39,187 nucleotides of DNA, from assembly GCA_963656085.1 (NCBI GenBank), contig CAVKHV010000009.1:1-39187 (forward strand). The letters run 5' to 3'. The notes beneath the pieces are model-generated. The model worked only from the letters and a program-made list of their open reading frames with translations, made no database searches and was not told the DNA's origin. Source of the DNA: CAVALG01 sp963656085 (GTDB lineage: Bacteria; Bacillota; Clostridia; Oscillospirales; Acutalibacteraceae). The translations under genes and the position numbers were made by a program. Every line of letters starts with the position of its first letter. The first letter of the stretch is position 1. Of this stretch, positions 24,935 to 32,897 are shown piece after piece.

Positions 24935-26293
24935 TTAAGGGTTAGGCTCTTCCCTGCTTAAATTCTTAACCCATAAATATTTTTTGTAATGCTTATAAAC
25001 AGCCGGCAGTTTTATCATCTCGTCAAGATTTATAATTAAATAAACGGCAAGAACGGGAAGTTTCCATACAAAGGCTGCCAAAAATCCAAGCGGCACGGTT
25101 ACGCACCACATTGTTACAGAATCGCAGATAAACCCGAACCTTGAGTCTCCGCCGGCACAGAATATTCCGCCGATGGTTGTTGTGTTAACCGATTTCCCGA
25201 CCATATAAACGGAACATATGGCAACCATCCGTTTAAGGTAGTGATTTGCGGTATTGCTCAGATTGCTGAACCTGAGTATTAACGGGTTTATAATAAACAT
25301 AACAAGGCCGGAAATAACACCGAAAACTATTGCCAGACGGCAAAGTTTCCGCCCGTACGCCTTTGCTGTATCCGATTTGCCTGCGCCGAGTTCGTTGCCG
25401 ACGATAATCCCTCCGCCGTTGCCGAGGCCGATGCAAAAACAGACAATCAGATTTTTTATGATGTTAACAACGGAATTTGCGGCAACCGCGTCCGTTCCCA
25501 AATGCCCCATAATAACCGAATACATTGTAAAGCCGACGCCCCAAACAATTTCGTTGCCGAGTACCGGCGTTGTGTATTTCCAAAAGTCCGTTTTCAGTAA
25601 TTTATCGCTGTGGATAATATACCGCAGCCTTAAATGCACACTGCCGCTTTTTGCGGTCTGCAACATACACCATGCGACTTCAACCAGTTTTGAAATTACC
25701 GTTGCCAAAGCCGCACCGGCAATTTCAAGCCGAGGAAAGCCGAACAATCCGAAAATAAAGACCGCATTAAGAAAAATATTCAATAAAACACTGACCGAAC
25801 CGATAACTCCCGCCATTACCGCTTTGGACGAGTTCTTCAGTATGCAGAGATAAACTTGTGAAATACCGCTTAAAAGGAATGAAAGGGAAACTGTCCGCAA
25901 ATATACGGCGCCGCCGTCAACTAAAACTTTTTCGTCTGTAAAAGCGTGCATCAGGGTATTCGGCATTATAAGGCTGACAGCGAAGAAGGCAAAAGATACT
26001 GCGGCAGTAATTTTCATTACGTAGGCAAAAAATTTTTCAACAGATATCCTGTCATTCTTCCCCCAATATTGCGCCGCAAACATTGAAAGACCGATAGTCA
26101 TGGCGGCAAGAAACAAATTTTCCACAAATGTGACCTGGCTCGCGAGAGATACCGCGGACAATGCGTCCTGAGAGAACATACCCAGCATTAAAGCGTCTGA
26201 AGCGCTGACCAGAGCGAGCATAAACTGCTGAAAGGCGATCGGCAGTATAAGAGTAAGAAGTTTTCTTGAAAAATCAGGCGCTTTTTGCTGCAT
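24935..26293 (-). CDS. MATE family efflux transporter
   Basis: The 452-residue membrane protein has about 12 hydrophobic segments in two homologous halves, starting FSRKLLTLILPIAFQQFMLALVSASDALMLG and with VSLASQVTFV and GAGKSDTAKAYGRKLC in places expected for MATE cation-coupled multidrug exporters (NorM/DinF-like). The ATG at 26293 follows AGAGGTG at a 6-nt gap; an in-frame GTG 9 bases upstream overlaps that site. It is first in an operon with the acetyltransferase gene and diverges from an AraC regulator, so it may be that regulator's target. The substrate is unknown. Confidence 0.92.
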   Translation of the reverse strand: MQQKAPDFSRKLLTLILPIAFQQFMLALVSASDALMLGMFSQDALSAVSLASQVTFVENLFLAAMTIGLSMFAAQYWGKNDRISVEKFFAYVMKITAAVSFAFFAVSLIMPNTLMHAFTDEKVLVDGGAVYLRTVSLSFLLSGISQVYLCILKNSSKAVMAGVIGSVSVLLNIFLNAVFIFGLFGFPRLEIAGAALATVISKLVEVAWCMLQTAKSGSVHLRLRYIIHSDKLLKTDFWKYTTPVLGNEIVWGVGFTMYSVIMGHLGTDAVAANSVVNIIKNLIVCFCIGLGNGGGIIVGNELGAGKSDTAKAYGRKLCRLAIVFGVISGLVMFIINPLILRFSNLSNTANHYLKRMVAICSVYMVGKSVNTTTIGGIFCAGGDSRFGFICDSVTMWCVTVPLGFLAAFVWKLPVLAVYLIINLDEMIKLPAVYKHYKKYLWVKNLSREEPNP

Positions 26294-26308
26294 AACACCC
26301 ACCTCTGA

Positions 26309-26336
26309 TTGACGAATTAATTTTGTGCGCTATAAT
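26309..26336 (+). promoter_or_regulatory. Promoter of the AraC-family gene
   Basis: TTGACG (26309-26314), a 16-bp spacer and TATAAT (26331-26336) on the + strand. The -10 box is the first part of the palindrome TATAATTATA (26331-26340), which also supplies the -10 box of the opposite promoter. Confidence 0.75.
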
Positions 26337-26363
26337 TATATCGTGGAGTTACACATATTTCAA
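26335..26363 (-). promoter_or_regulatory. Promoter of the MATE-acetyltransferase operon
   Basis: On the minus strand TTGAAA (26363-26358), a 17-bp spacer and TATAAT (26340-26335). It overlaps the araC promoter in the shared -10 palindrome, so polymerase bound for one direction would exclude the other. Confidence 0.75.
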
Positions 26364-26410
26364 CCATTATTCTGTGTTTTTTAATAACAATCCTGCGAGG
26401 TGTGTAAAAT

Positions 26411-27286
26411 ATGCTGTCGGTTGACCTGAAGGACGACCAATCCGAAGTTGTACACTACGATTTTGAAGATTTCCCTATTTATATAAGAAGGGCGTTGCTT
26501 TCGTCATACAATAATTTTGAGGCGCCGCCGCACTGGCACGATGATATTGAATTTATAGCGGTTTTGCGGGGCGAAATGAACTATAACATCAACGGAGAAA
26601 TTATCACCATAGGGCAAAACGAAGGGGTGTTTATAAATTCAAGGCAGCTTCATTTCGGCTTTTCAAGGGCAAAAAACGAATGTGATTTTATTTGCATTCT
26701 GATACATCCTATGGTGCTTTGTGTATCCGGGGCTGTTGAACAAAAATATGTGGTACCTTTGCTTAAAAATCAAAACGTGCCGTATATTAAACTGTCTGCC
26801 GATACGGCGTGGCAAAAAGAGGTGCTGGGCTGTATTCGGAATATGTATAAAGCAAGGGATGATGTTGCGGCGCCCTTGGCTGTTTCCTCACTGTTCCTGA
26901 AAGTATGGGCTGTTCTTTTCAAAAACCTGGATGCCGCCCCGTCTTTAAAAAATCAAAACAGCGATCTCACCGTTCTTAAAAATATGATAGGCTACATTCA
27001 GAAATTTTACCGCGAAAAGATAACGCTGGATGATATTGCCCTGTCGGGCGCGGTCGGGCAAAGCAAGTGCTGCAAATTGTTCGATAAATATATCGGCGTG
27101 ACGCCAAATGCGTATTTAATCAGGCACAGGCTGCACCAAAGCATTTGGTACTTAAAAAATACCGATATGACCGTAACCGAGGTTGCACACACCGTCGGCT
27201 TTTCGGGCGGCAGTTATTATGCGGAAACTTTCAGAAAACGGTACAACCGGAGTCCGTCGGAATACAGAAAAACAACCCGCCCGTAA
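26411..27286 (+). CDS. AraC-family transcriptional regulator
   Basis: The 291-residue protein has an N-terminal cupin sensor domain (about 30-110: PHWHDDIEFIAVLRGEMNYNINGE, then GVFINSRQLHFG) and a C-terminal double helix-turn-helix (about 188-290: ITLDDIALSGAVGQSKCCKLFDKYIGVTPNAYLIRHRLHQS and VTEVAHTVGFSGGSYYAETFRKRYNRSPSEYRK). The histidines in the cupin suggest a sugar-like or small ligand. GAGGTG (26395-26400) precedes the ATG. It is divergent from the MATE-acetyltransferase operon with overlapping promoters, so it probably controls that operon and itself (inference). Confidence 0.92.
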   Translation: MLSVDLKDDQSEVVHYDFEDFPIYIRRALLSSYNNFEAPPHWHDDIEFIAVLRGEMNYNINGEIITIGQNEGVFINSRQLHFGFSRAKNECDFICILIHPMVLCVSGAVEQKYVVPLLKNQNVPYIKLSADTAWQKEVLGCIRNMYKARDDVAAPLAVSSLFLKVWAVLFKNLDAAPSLKNQNSDLTVLKNMIGYIQKFYREKITLDDIALSGAVGQSKCCKLFDKYIGVTPNAYLIRHRLHQSIWYLKNTDMTVTEVAHTVGFSGGSYYAETFRKRYNRSPSEYRKTTRP

Positions 27287-27340
27287 ATTAAGGGGCGAAA
27301 TGCGGGTTATTACCCGCTGCCGCCATTTTTTGCCGTATAC

Positions 27341-27379
27341 AAAAACCGCAGCGATGTAATCCATCGCTGCGGTTTTTTT
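27341..27379. terminator. Bidirectional terminator between the AraC gene and the secreted-protein operon
   Basis: AAAAACCGCAGCGATG (27341-27356) pairs perfectly with CATCGCTGCGGTTTTT (27362-27377), 16 bp with a 5-base loop, with T-runs on both strands. A smaller hairpin, GCGGGT (27302-27307) with ACCCGC (27312-27317), lies just after the AraC stop codon. The converging minus-strand gene ends at 27415. Confidence 0.93.
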
Positions 27380-27414
27380 GGTGTGCAACGGGCTTCCGCC
27401 GATTGCACAGTCTG

Positions 27415-29436
27415 TTATTTCTCAATAGCGTCGGTACGGTAGATAAATTTAACCTGACCGTCCATTTCGTCCGAAAGTCCGGAGAATGATTTGTAATCCT
27501 TCGAAACGTCCGCGGTTGCTTTAACACGGGTGTACAAGCCTTTAAGGTCGCCGTTTACCGCGTCAAGCAGTTTGCTTACGCCTTTTTCGTTGAACTCTTT
27601 AAGTCCGTCAGACAGTTTCATTGAGCCGTCGCGGAGTTCCGTAATTCCCGAAGTCAGGGCAGGCGCGCCGTTCTGCATAGTTAAAATGCCGTCATAAAGT
27701 TGTTTTGTGGCGTCGGTTAATGCCGAGGTCCCTGCTTTAAGTTGGTTAGCACCGCCTGTGAGTTTGTCGGCGCCCGATTTGGCAGCGTCCACACCCTCGG
27801 TATATTCGCCGAGCCCCGAATAGAATTCGTTATAAGAGTCAAGTTGCTTAACAGCGGCGTCGATCTGCGGTTTAACGGTTTCGGTTGCAAGTTTAAGCAG
27901 CATACCGTTGATTGCCGCCTGACCCTGCGGGGTGGCAGCAGTTGCCGCCGCGTCCGAAAGATCCTTTGCGTCAGCCGCAAATGAGGCGTATTTTACGGGG
28001 TCGGTTGCATACATAGTGGCGTGGGTAAGGGTTACTGTTATTTCAGCCATGGCGGCGTCCTGAGTTTTGCCTGCCGCAAGTTTACCGTACAGCATAAACT
28101 CCACTGCGGGGTAATACTGCGCCGGAACATTTGCCGCCGCAAGTTTTTCTTCAACCGAGGCGCGGGCAATTGCCGTAAGTTGTGTTTTTTCCGCTGCTGT
28201 CGGGTTGTTGATAAGCCCTTCAAGCACCGTTTTATAGTTTTCTACGGTAAGCGCTTCATCAGTAGTTATACCGTTTTCTTTAAGTGTGTCCGAAACTGTT
28301 GCAAGCATAGTGTCGAATACCTGTTTTGCGCCGGCGTTCAGCTTATCGTTATTGCTTGAAAGTTTTGTAAGTCCGTCAAGCAATTCTTTTGAACCGCTTG
28401 CAAGCGAACCTGCGCCGCTGTCAAGCGATGCGGTGCCGTCTTTGATCTGTTTTGCCCCGTCTGCCAGTTTGTTTATACCGGAAACAAGTTCACCCGATTT
28501 ATCAAGCAGCGTGCAAAGTCCGCCGTAGAGTTTGCTTGAACCGTCAAGCAGCTGCTGCATTGCCGAGCCGAGTTGACCGAGCGACGCCGTAAGGTCATCG
28601 ACAGAGCCGACATTGCTGAGGTCTACCTGATTGAATATTTCGTTTGTAGCCAGAGTTATGGTGTTGCCCATCTCAAAATTCTTGACATCGGCAGTTATTT
28701 CGATATAAGACGGAATTTCAAATTTATCCGTGCTGATATTCAGGTTTTCCTGCAAACCGGGGAATGCGATACCCGCAACCGCTATACGGTCGCCGTCGTT
28801 TATAAGTTTACCGTTAGTAACATCAACATTCGTGAAAACGTCGTTATCAAGCAGCAATCCCGTAAGCATAGCGAACGGAACATAAATTTTCTCGCTCTTG
28901 CCGTCGATTGAAACTGTTTCGTATTGGTTGTTTTGGTAGTCAAACCTTATGGTAACTTTACCGCTTTTGCCTGCAAGGCTTTCGGCGGAAATGCTCTGTC
29001 CGTCAAGTTTGTAGGATACGGCGATATTAACGGGCAGTTCCTTTTCAATAGTGCCGTTGCAGTAGATATCGTTACCCTCGGCGTCCCAGACCTTCATATT
29101 GTCGCCGTTCATTGTGTAGGTTTCGTCGCCCTTAACGTTTTCGGGGTCTTTAAGGTCTGATTTATCGGTGATCTTATCTGCGCCGATCGAGTTCTTGATC
29201 CAGTCGCTTACGATTATCTTCTTAACGCCGCCGTCTGCGCCCGCAAGAACATAAACGGTTTCATCCTTAACAATGCCCTTTTCGTCAGCCTTTTCGCTGC
29301 CGTCCTGCGCGGCGGAACTTGCAGTTGCGGTTTTATCCGACGCTTCGTTCAGCGCAAATACGCTCGCGCCGACGGCGCCCATTATAAGGCAAGCCGAAAG
29401 CATTAAAGCCAGCGGTTTTAAAAATTTCTTTTTCAT
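27415..29436 (-). CDS. Secreted protein with YhgE-like helical G/L repeats
   Basis: The 673-residue protein has an N-terminal signal peptide (hydrophobic to about 28, with VFA before the likely cleavage; LSAC at 13-16 resembles a lipobox but is followed by more hydrophobic residues). A beta-rich region (about 60-270) is followed by helical repeats with the pattern L-x-x-G at about 11-residue steps (LLDGSSKLYGGL, GINKLADGAKQIKDGTASLDSGAGSLASGSKELLDGL), then a helical insert (about 380-550), then more repeats (SGADKLTGGANQLKAGTSAL, LRDGSMKLSDGLKEF). Such repeats occur in YhgE/Pip and MMPL-associated proteins. No C-terminal membrane anchor is visible. It overlaps the MMPL gene by 4 nt, so it is likely that transporter's partner outside the membrane. 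Confidence 0.8.
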   Translation of the reverse strand: MKKKFLKPLALMLSACLIMGAVGASVFALNEASDKTATASSAAQDGSEKADEKGIVKDETVYVLAGADGGVKKIIVSDWIKNSIGADKITDKSDLKDPENVKGDETYTMNGDNMKVWDAEGNDIYCNGTIEKELPVNIAVSYKLDGQSISAESLAGKSGKVTIRFDYQNNQYETVSIDGKSEKIYVPFAMLTGLLLDNDVFTNVDVTNGKLINDGDRIAVAGIAFPGLQENLNISTDKFEIPSYIEITADVKNFEMGNTITLATNEIFNQVDLSNVGSVDDLTASLGQLGSAMQQLLDGSSKLYGGLCTLLDKSGELVSGINKLADGAKQIKDGTASLDSGAGSLASGSKELLDGLTKLSSNNDKLNAGAKQVFDTMLATVSDTLKENGITTDEALTVENYKTVLEGLINNPTAAEKTQLTAIARASVEEKLAAANVPAQYYPAVEFMLYGKLAAGKTQDAAMAEITVTLTHATMYATDPVKYASFAADAKDLSDAAATAATPQGQAAINGMLLKLATETVKPQIDAAVKQLDSYNEFYSGLGEYTEGVDAAKSGADKLTGGANQLKAGTSALTDATKQLYDGILTMQNGAPALTSGITELRDGSMKLSDGLKEFNEKGVSKLLDAVNGDLKGLYTRVKATADVSKDYKSFSGLSDEMDGQVKFIYRTDAIEK

Positions 29437-31526
29437 GATCTTACCTCCGTAATTACTGTTTTTTTGCTCTTCATTCCAAGCGTTGTTGCGCGGATAACTT
29501 TATCGAACAACATAAGCAACGCAGGAAGTATAAATATAACGCACAGCATACTTACTATTGCGCCCCTTGCCATAAGCATACACATTGAACTGATTATATC
29601 AATATCCGAATATACCGCGACGCCGAACGTGGCGGCGAAAAGTCCGAGTCCCGAAACGATGATCGACGGGATAGAGGTCGCAAGCGCGGTTGTAATGCTT
29701 GTGTGCTTATCATTACCGAGTGCGCGTTCGGATTTATACCTTGTCGTCATAAGGATAGCATAGTCAACCGTTGCGCCGAGCTGTATCGTGCTTATGCAGA
29801 TAGGCGCTATAAACGGCAGCGACTGGCCGAGAACGTGCGGCAACCCCAGGTTGATGAATATTGCAAGCTCAATTACCGAGATGAGTATGAACGGCAGCGT
29901 TATACTCTTTTCAACCGCGGCAATTATTACGAATATCGCTACAATTGATACGGCGTTTACAACCTTAAAGTCGTGGTCGGTCGTTTCAATCATATCTTTC
30001 ATACAGGGCGCTTCGCCTATCAGCATACCTGTTTTATCGTATTTTTTAAGGATTTTGTTAAGGTCGGATATCTGGTCGTTTACCTTGTCGCTTGCCACTT
30101 TGTATTCAGAGTTTATAAGCAGCAGTTCCCATTTATCGCTCTTGACTATTTCTTTTATGCTGTCGGGCAGGATCTCTTCCGGCACGCGTGAGCCGATAAC
30201 GCTTTCAAGCCCTAAAACATATTTAACACCGTCAACCTGTTCCATTTCTTTGGTCATTTTTCTTACCTTGCTTGACGGAAGATCGGCGTTTACAAGCACC
30301 ATATGTGTTGAAGCGATGTTAAAATCGTCCGACAGTTTCGAGTTTGCTATTACATATTCCATATCTTCGGGCAGGCATTGACCCATATCATAATAGACCT
30401 CGTCGTTGGTCTTGTCATACGCAATGTACGCCGGCGCTATAAGCAGTGCGAAGATTACAAGGAACACGGGGAATATCTTGGTTACGCCGCGCGCAAACTT
30501 GTTCATATCGGGTATGATTGAACGGTGCTTTGTTTTCTGCAGCGGTTTATCAAGCACGAGTATCATTGCGGGCAGTACGGTAATACATCCGATTACGCCG
30601 AAGATTACGCCTTTTGCCATAACAATGCCTAAATCAAGGCCTAGCGTAAACGACATAAAGCAGAGCGCCGCAAATCCGGCAACGGTGGTTATTGAACTGC
30701 CCACAACGCTTGTGAACGTTTCGTGTATCGCAACCGCCATGGCCTGCTTGTTATCGCTGAATTTAAGCCGCTGCTCGTTATAACTGTGCCACAGGAATAT
30801 GGAGTAGTCCATTGTAACAGCCAATTGCAATACGGCTGACAGCGCTTTGGTGATATACGATATCTCCCCGAAGAAGTAGTTGGTTCCGAGGTTGAGCAGT
30901 ATCATCATTCCGATAGACGCCAAAAATACAAACGGAACCAGCCAGCCGTCCAAAAATATAAGCATTGCAAGGCAGGCAAACACAACCGCAAGCCCTACAT
31001 ATATAGGCTCTTCACGCTCGCAAAGGTCTTTAAGGTCGGTAACAAGTGCCGACATACCCGAAACAAAGCATTGCTTGCCTGCAACAGACCTTATTTCCCG
31101 TATTGCGTCCATTGTTACATCGGCTGATGTTGCGCTGTCAAAGAACACGGCTACCATTGTTGAATTATCGGTGTTGAACTCGTTGTATATCTTTTCGGGC
31201 AGAATCTCTTTCGGGATCGAAGCGTCGGCAAGCGATGCATACGAAAGAACCGATTCAACATGGTCAATCTTCTTAATCTTTTCGCAAAGTTTCGCCACGT
31301 CCTTGTCCGGCATATCCTCAACAATAATAAAAGAAAACGCGCCTTTGCCGAACTCGTCTTTTAAAACCTGCTGCCCCACTACCGTGTCCATATTTTCGGG
31401 CAGGTAGTCGAGCATATCGTAGTTTATACGCGTACCGAGAATACCTAAAACGGACGGCACCATAAGCACAAGCGTAATAATCAGAATCGCTATGCGGTGC
31501 TTAACAACCGCATTCCCCAATCGCAT
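29433..31526 (-). CDS. MMPL/RND family membrane transporter
   Basis: This 697-residue protein has the two-fold MMPL/RND plan: membrane helix 1, an external domain (about 35-190), a bundle of five helices, a second external domain (about 385-550) and five more helices. The paired D-Y motifs used for proton coupling are clear: TMDYSIFLWHSYNEQRLK in the first half and GATVDYAILMTTRYKSER in the second. GAGGAGG precedes the ATG. MMPL proteins export lipids, peptides or drugs. It sits between an HdeD-like gene and a secreted repeat protein with overlapping stops and starts on both sides, so the three are one unit. Confidence 0.92.
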   Translation of the reverse strand: MRLGNAVVKHRIAILIITLVLMVPSVLGILGTRINYDMLDYLPENMDTVVGQQVLKDEFGKGAFSFIIVEDMPDKDVAKLCEKIKKIDHVESVLSYASLADASIPKEILPEKIYNEFNTDNSTMVAVFFDSATSADVTMDAIREIRSVAGKQCFVSGMSALVTDLKDLCEREEPIYVGLAVVFACLAMLIFLDGWLVPFVFLASIGMMILLNLGTNYFFGEISYITKALSAVLQLAVTMDYSIFLWHSYNEQRLKFSDNKQAMAVAIHETFTSVVGSSITTVAGFAALCFMSFTLGLDLGIVMAKGVIFGVIGCITVLPAMILVLDKPLQKTKHRSIIPDMNKFARGVTKIFPVFLVIFALLIAPAYIAYDKTNDEVYYDMGQCLPEDMEYVIANSKLSDDFNIASTHMVLVNADLPSSKVRKMTKEMEQVDGVKYVLGLESVIGSRVPEEILPDSIKEIVKSDKWELLLINSEYKVASDKVNDQISDLNKILKKYDKTGMLIGEAPCMKDMIETTDHDFKVVNAVSIVAIFVIIAAVEKSITLPFILISVIELAIFINLGLPHVLGQSLPFIAPICISTIQLGATVDYAILMTTRYKSERALGNDKHTSITTALATSIPSIIVSGLGLFAATFGVAVYSDIDIISSMCMLMARGAIVSMLCVIFILPALLMLFDKVIRATTLGMKSKKTVITEVRS

Positions 31527-32137
31527 TATTTATCCTCCTCGCTTTCCTCATAATAATCAATCACAAAATCTTCGGAATTGTCGGAACGCTGATTTTTAAT
31601 TATCTTTACCGAGGTAATCACGGTGCAGAAATTCAGTATTCCTTCAAATAACAACGTCACGCCGAGGAAAATCATAAGCAGGTCGCTGCCGTCCCCCGGG
31701 CGGAACATAAGGATGAACCCCAAAATTCCGGTTGCAACGGCGAAAACAAGTATCTCCCACCATTCGCGTATGCCGAAATTTTTTGCCTGTATGGCTATCT
31801 GTATTTTCAAAAGCCCGTCGGTCAATATGAACAAGCCCATTGTTATACATATAAATGTCATAAGCCCGCCGGGGTGGATAAGCATAACCGCCCCTATCAA
31901 AACCGAAATTATACCGAGCGTAAGGTCATATTGGAACGCAAGACGGTAAAGGTCTTTTGAAAAATACCCTACTAATTTGACTGCCCCGAATAGAATAAGA
32001 AGTATTCCGCAAACTATACCGAGGATATCTGCCATAACTTTTGGCGCCGCTATAAGCAATATCCCCAAAACGCACAGTGCGGCGGAAATGATAACATATC
32101 CCGTCTTGGCAGTTTTCATAGGTGCTACCGAACGCAT
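31526..32137 (-). CDS. HdeD-like (DUF308) membrane protein
   Basis: The 203-residue protein has six predicted membrane helices arranged as three hairpins, with repeats such as VLGILLIAAPKVMADILGIVCGILLILFGAVKLVGY and a charged acidic tail (EESEEDK). It matches the HdeD/DUF308 family, whose Escherichia coli member is linked to acid resistance; the role here is unknown. An in-frame start 52 codons upstream was rejected because AAAGGAGG lies 8 bases before the ATG at 32137. A possible TATACT -10 box lies at 32175-32170 (minus) without a good -35. The stop overlaps the MMPL start (TAATG). Confidence 0.85.
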   Translation of the reverse strand: MRSVAPMKTAKTGYVIISAALCVLGILLIAAPKVMADILGIVCGILLILFGAVKLVGYFSKDLYRLAFQYDLTLGIISVLIGAVMLIHPGGLMTFICITMGLFILTDGLLKIQIAIQAKNFGIREWWEILVFAVATGILGFILMFRPGDGSDLLMIFLGVTLLFEGILNFCTVITSVKIIKNQRSDNSEDFVIDYYEESEEDK

Positions 32138-32341
32138 AGCACTGCCTCCTTTCTTTTTTACGCCAATATAGTATATCAACATTTTTAAAATGCATAAACG
32201 GGCAAAAAAAATCGGTTGCTGAAATTTTGAACACTCGGCAATAAACTGTACAGAATATGGGCACTTGTCTCGATTTGACCGAAAAATGGGCAAAGGCGGC
32301 GGCTTTATATAAAATTCAGGCTTAAAAACCGCCGTTGTCCA

Positions 32342-32370
32342 TTGAAAAAGCTAAATCTTCCTGTTAAAAT
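32342..32370 (+). promoter_or_regulatory. Promoter of the ATP synthase operon
   Basis: TTGAAA (32342-32347), a 17-bp spacer and TAAAAT (32365-32370). Transcription would start near 32377, giving a leader of about 80 nt before atpI. Confidence 0.75.
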
Positions 32371-32407
32371 ACAAACATAATGAACGGTCGTGCAGATCGT
32401 TCCGTCA

Positions 32408-32434
32408 GGCTGGCAGGGGCAACACCGTCACGCC
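32408..32434 (+). repeat. Copy C of a recurring intergenic hairpin, in the atp leader
   Basis: GGC (32408-32410) and TGGC-A-GG (32411-32417) pair with CCGTCA (32425-32430) and GCC (32432-32434) around the loop GGCAACA; C32431 is bulged, as in copy A, and A32415 is an extra bulge. CGCC (32431-32434) could instead pair with GGCG (32445-32448), which would cover part of the atpI ribosome binding site. Confidence 0.6.
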
Positions 32435-32457
32435 TAAACTGAAAGGCGGTTGACGCA

Positions 32458-32844
32458 ATGCAGAAAATAGACAAAACCGTTGCAAGGGAAACCCTTTATA
32501 TAGCGGCGTTTACGGTTGCGCTGAGTATAATTGAGGAAGTTGTATTTGCCGTTTTGGGCTATTGGGACGTATATGTGCTTTTCGGCAACCTTTTGGGCGG
32601 CGCCGTGGCGGTGCTTAACTTCTTTTTAATGGGGCTTACCGTTCAGTCGGCTTCCAAAAAAGAGGGGGATAGTATTTCTTCCACAGTCCGTGTTTCCCAA
32701 ATGCTGCGTATGCTGCTGCTTATCGCCGCGGCGGTTGTGGGCTGCACGGTTTCGGTCTTTAATACCGCGGCGGTGCTTATATCGCTCTTTTTCCCAAGAA
32801 TAGGCGTGACATTCCGCCCGATTTTTTTAAAAAATTCAATTTAA
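32458..32844 (+). CDS. atpI: AtpI-like membrane protein of the ATP synthase operon
   Basis: The 128-residue protein has four predicted membrane helices, at about 12-33, 38-63, 84-103 and 104-117, with a basic segment between the second and third. Position at the head of an atp operon and this topology identify an AtpI/subunit I-type protein, which in other bacteria helps assemble the c ring or import magnesium. Its sequence is divergent, so the assignment rests mainly on context. AAAGGCGG (32442-32449) lies 8 bases before the ATG and may be partly covered by leader pairing. Confidence 0.75.
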   Translation: MQKIDKTVARETLYIAAFTVALSIIEEVVFAVLGYWDVYVLFGNLLGGAVAVLNFFLMGLTVQSASKKEGDSISSTVRVSQMLRMLLLIAAAVVGCTVSVFNTAAVLISLFFPRIGVTFRPIFLKNSI

Positions 32845-32846
32845 CG

Positions 32847-32874
32847 GTCGTGACGGGTTCGATGCTTGTCAGCC
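32847..32874 (-). repeat. Diverged copy D of the recurring hairpin, before atpB
   Basis: On the + strand GTGACGG near 32850-32856 and GTCAGCCTA near 32868-32876 match copy B. TGAC (32851-32854) pairs with GTCA (32868-32871), extended by two G-U pairs; the loop is changed. It ends 10 bases before the atpB ribosome binding site. Confidence 0.4.
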
Positions 32875-32897
32875 TATTGTGACAGGGGGAATGTATT

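Larger units (their letters stand above)
32138..32457. other. Divergent intergenic region
   Basis: This 320-base gap separates the minus-strand HdeD operon from the + strand atp operon. It contains the atp promoter, the atp leader with hairpin copy C, and the upstream sequence of the HdeD gene. I see no gene in it; 32190-32340 has no recognised signal. Confidence 0.6.

Noticed and set aside
24134..24961. Open + strand frame of 275 codons
   Set aside because: It runs antisense to the acetyltransferase gene, whose hexapeptide repeats and catalytic histidine are clear; no homology pattern is seen on the + strand.
27302..27317. Small hairpin after the AraC gene as the main terminator
   Set aside because: Its stem is only 6 bp and the T-run is 9 bases away; the 16-bp hairpin at 27341-27377 is a far better terminator.
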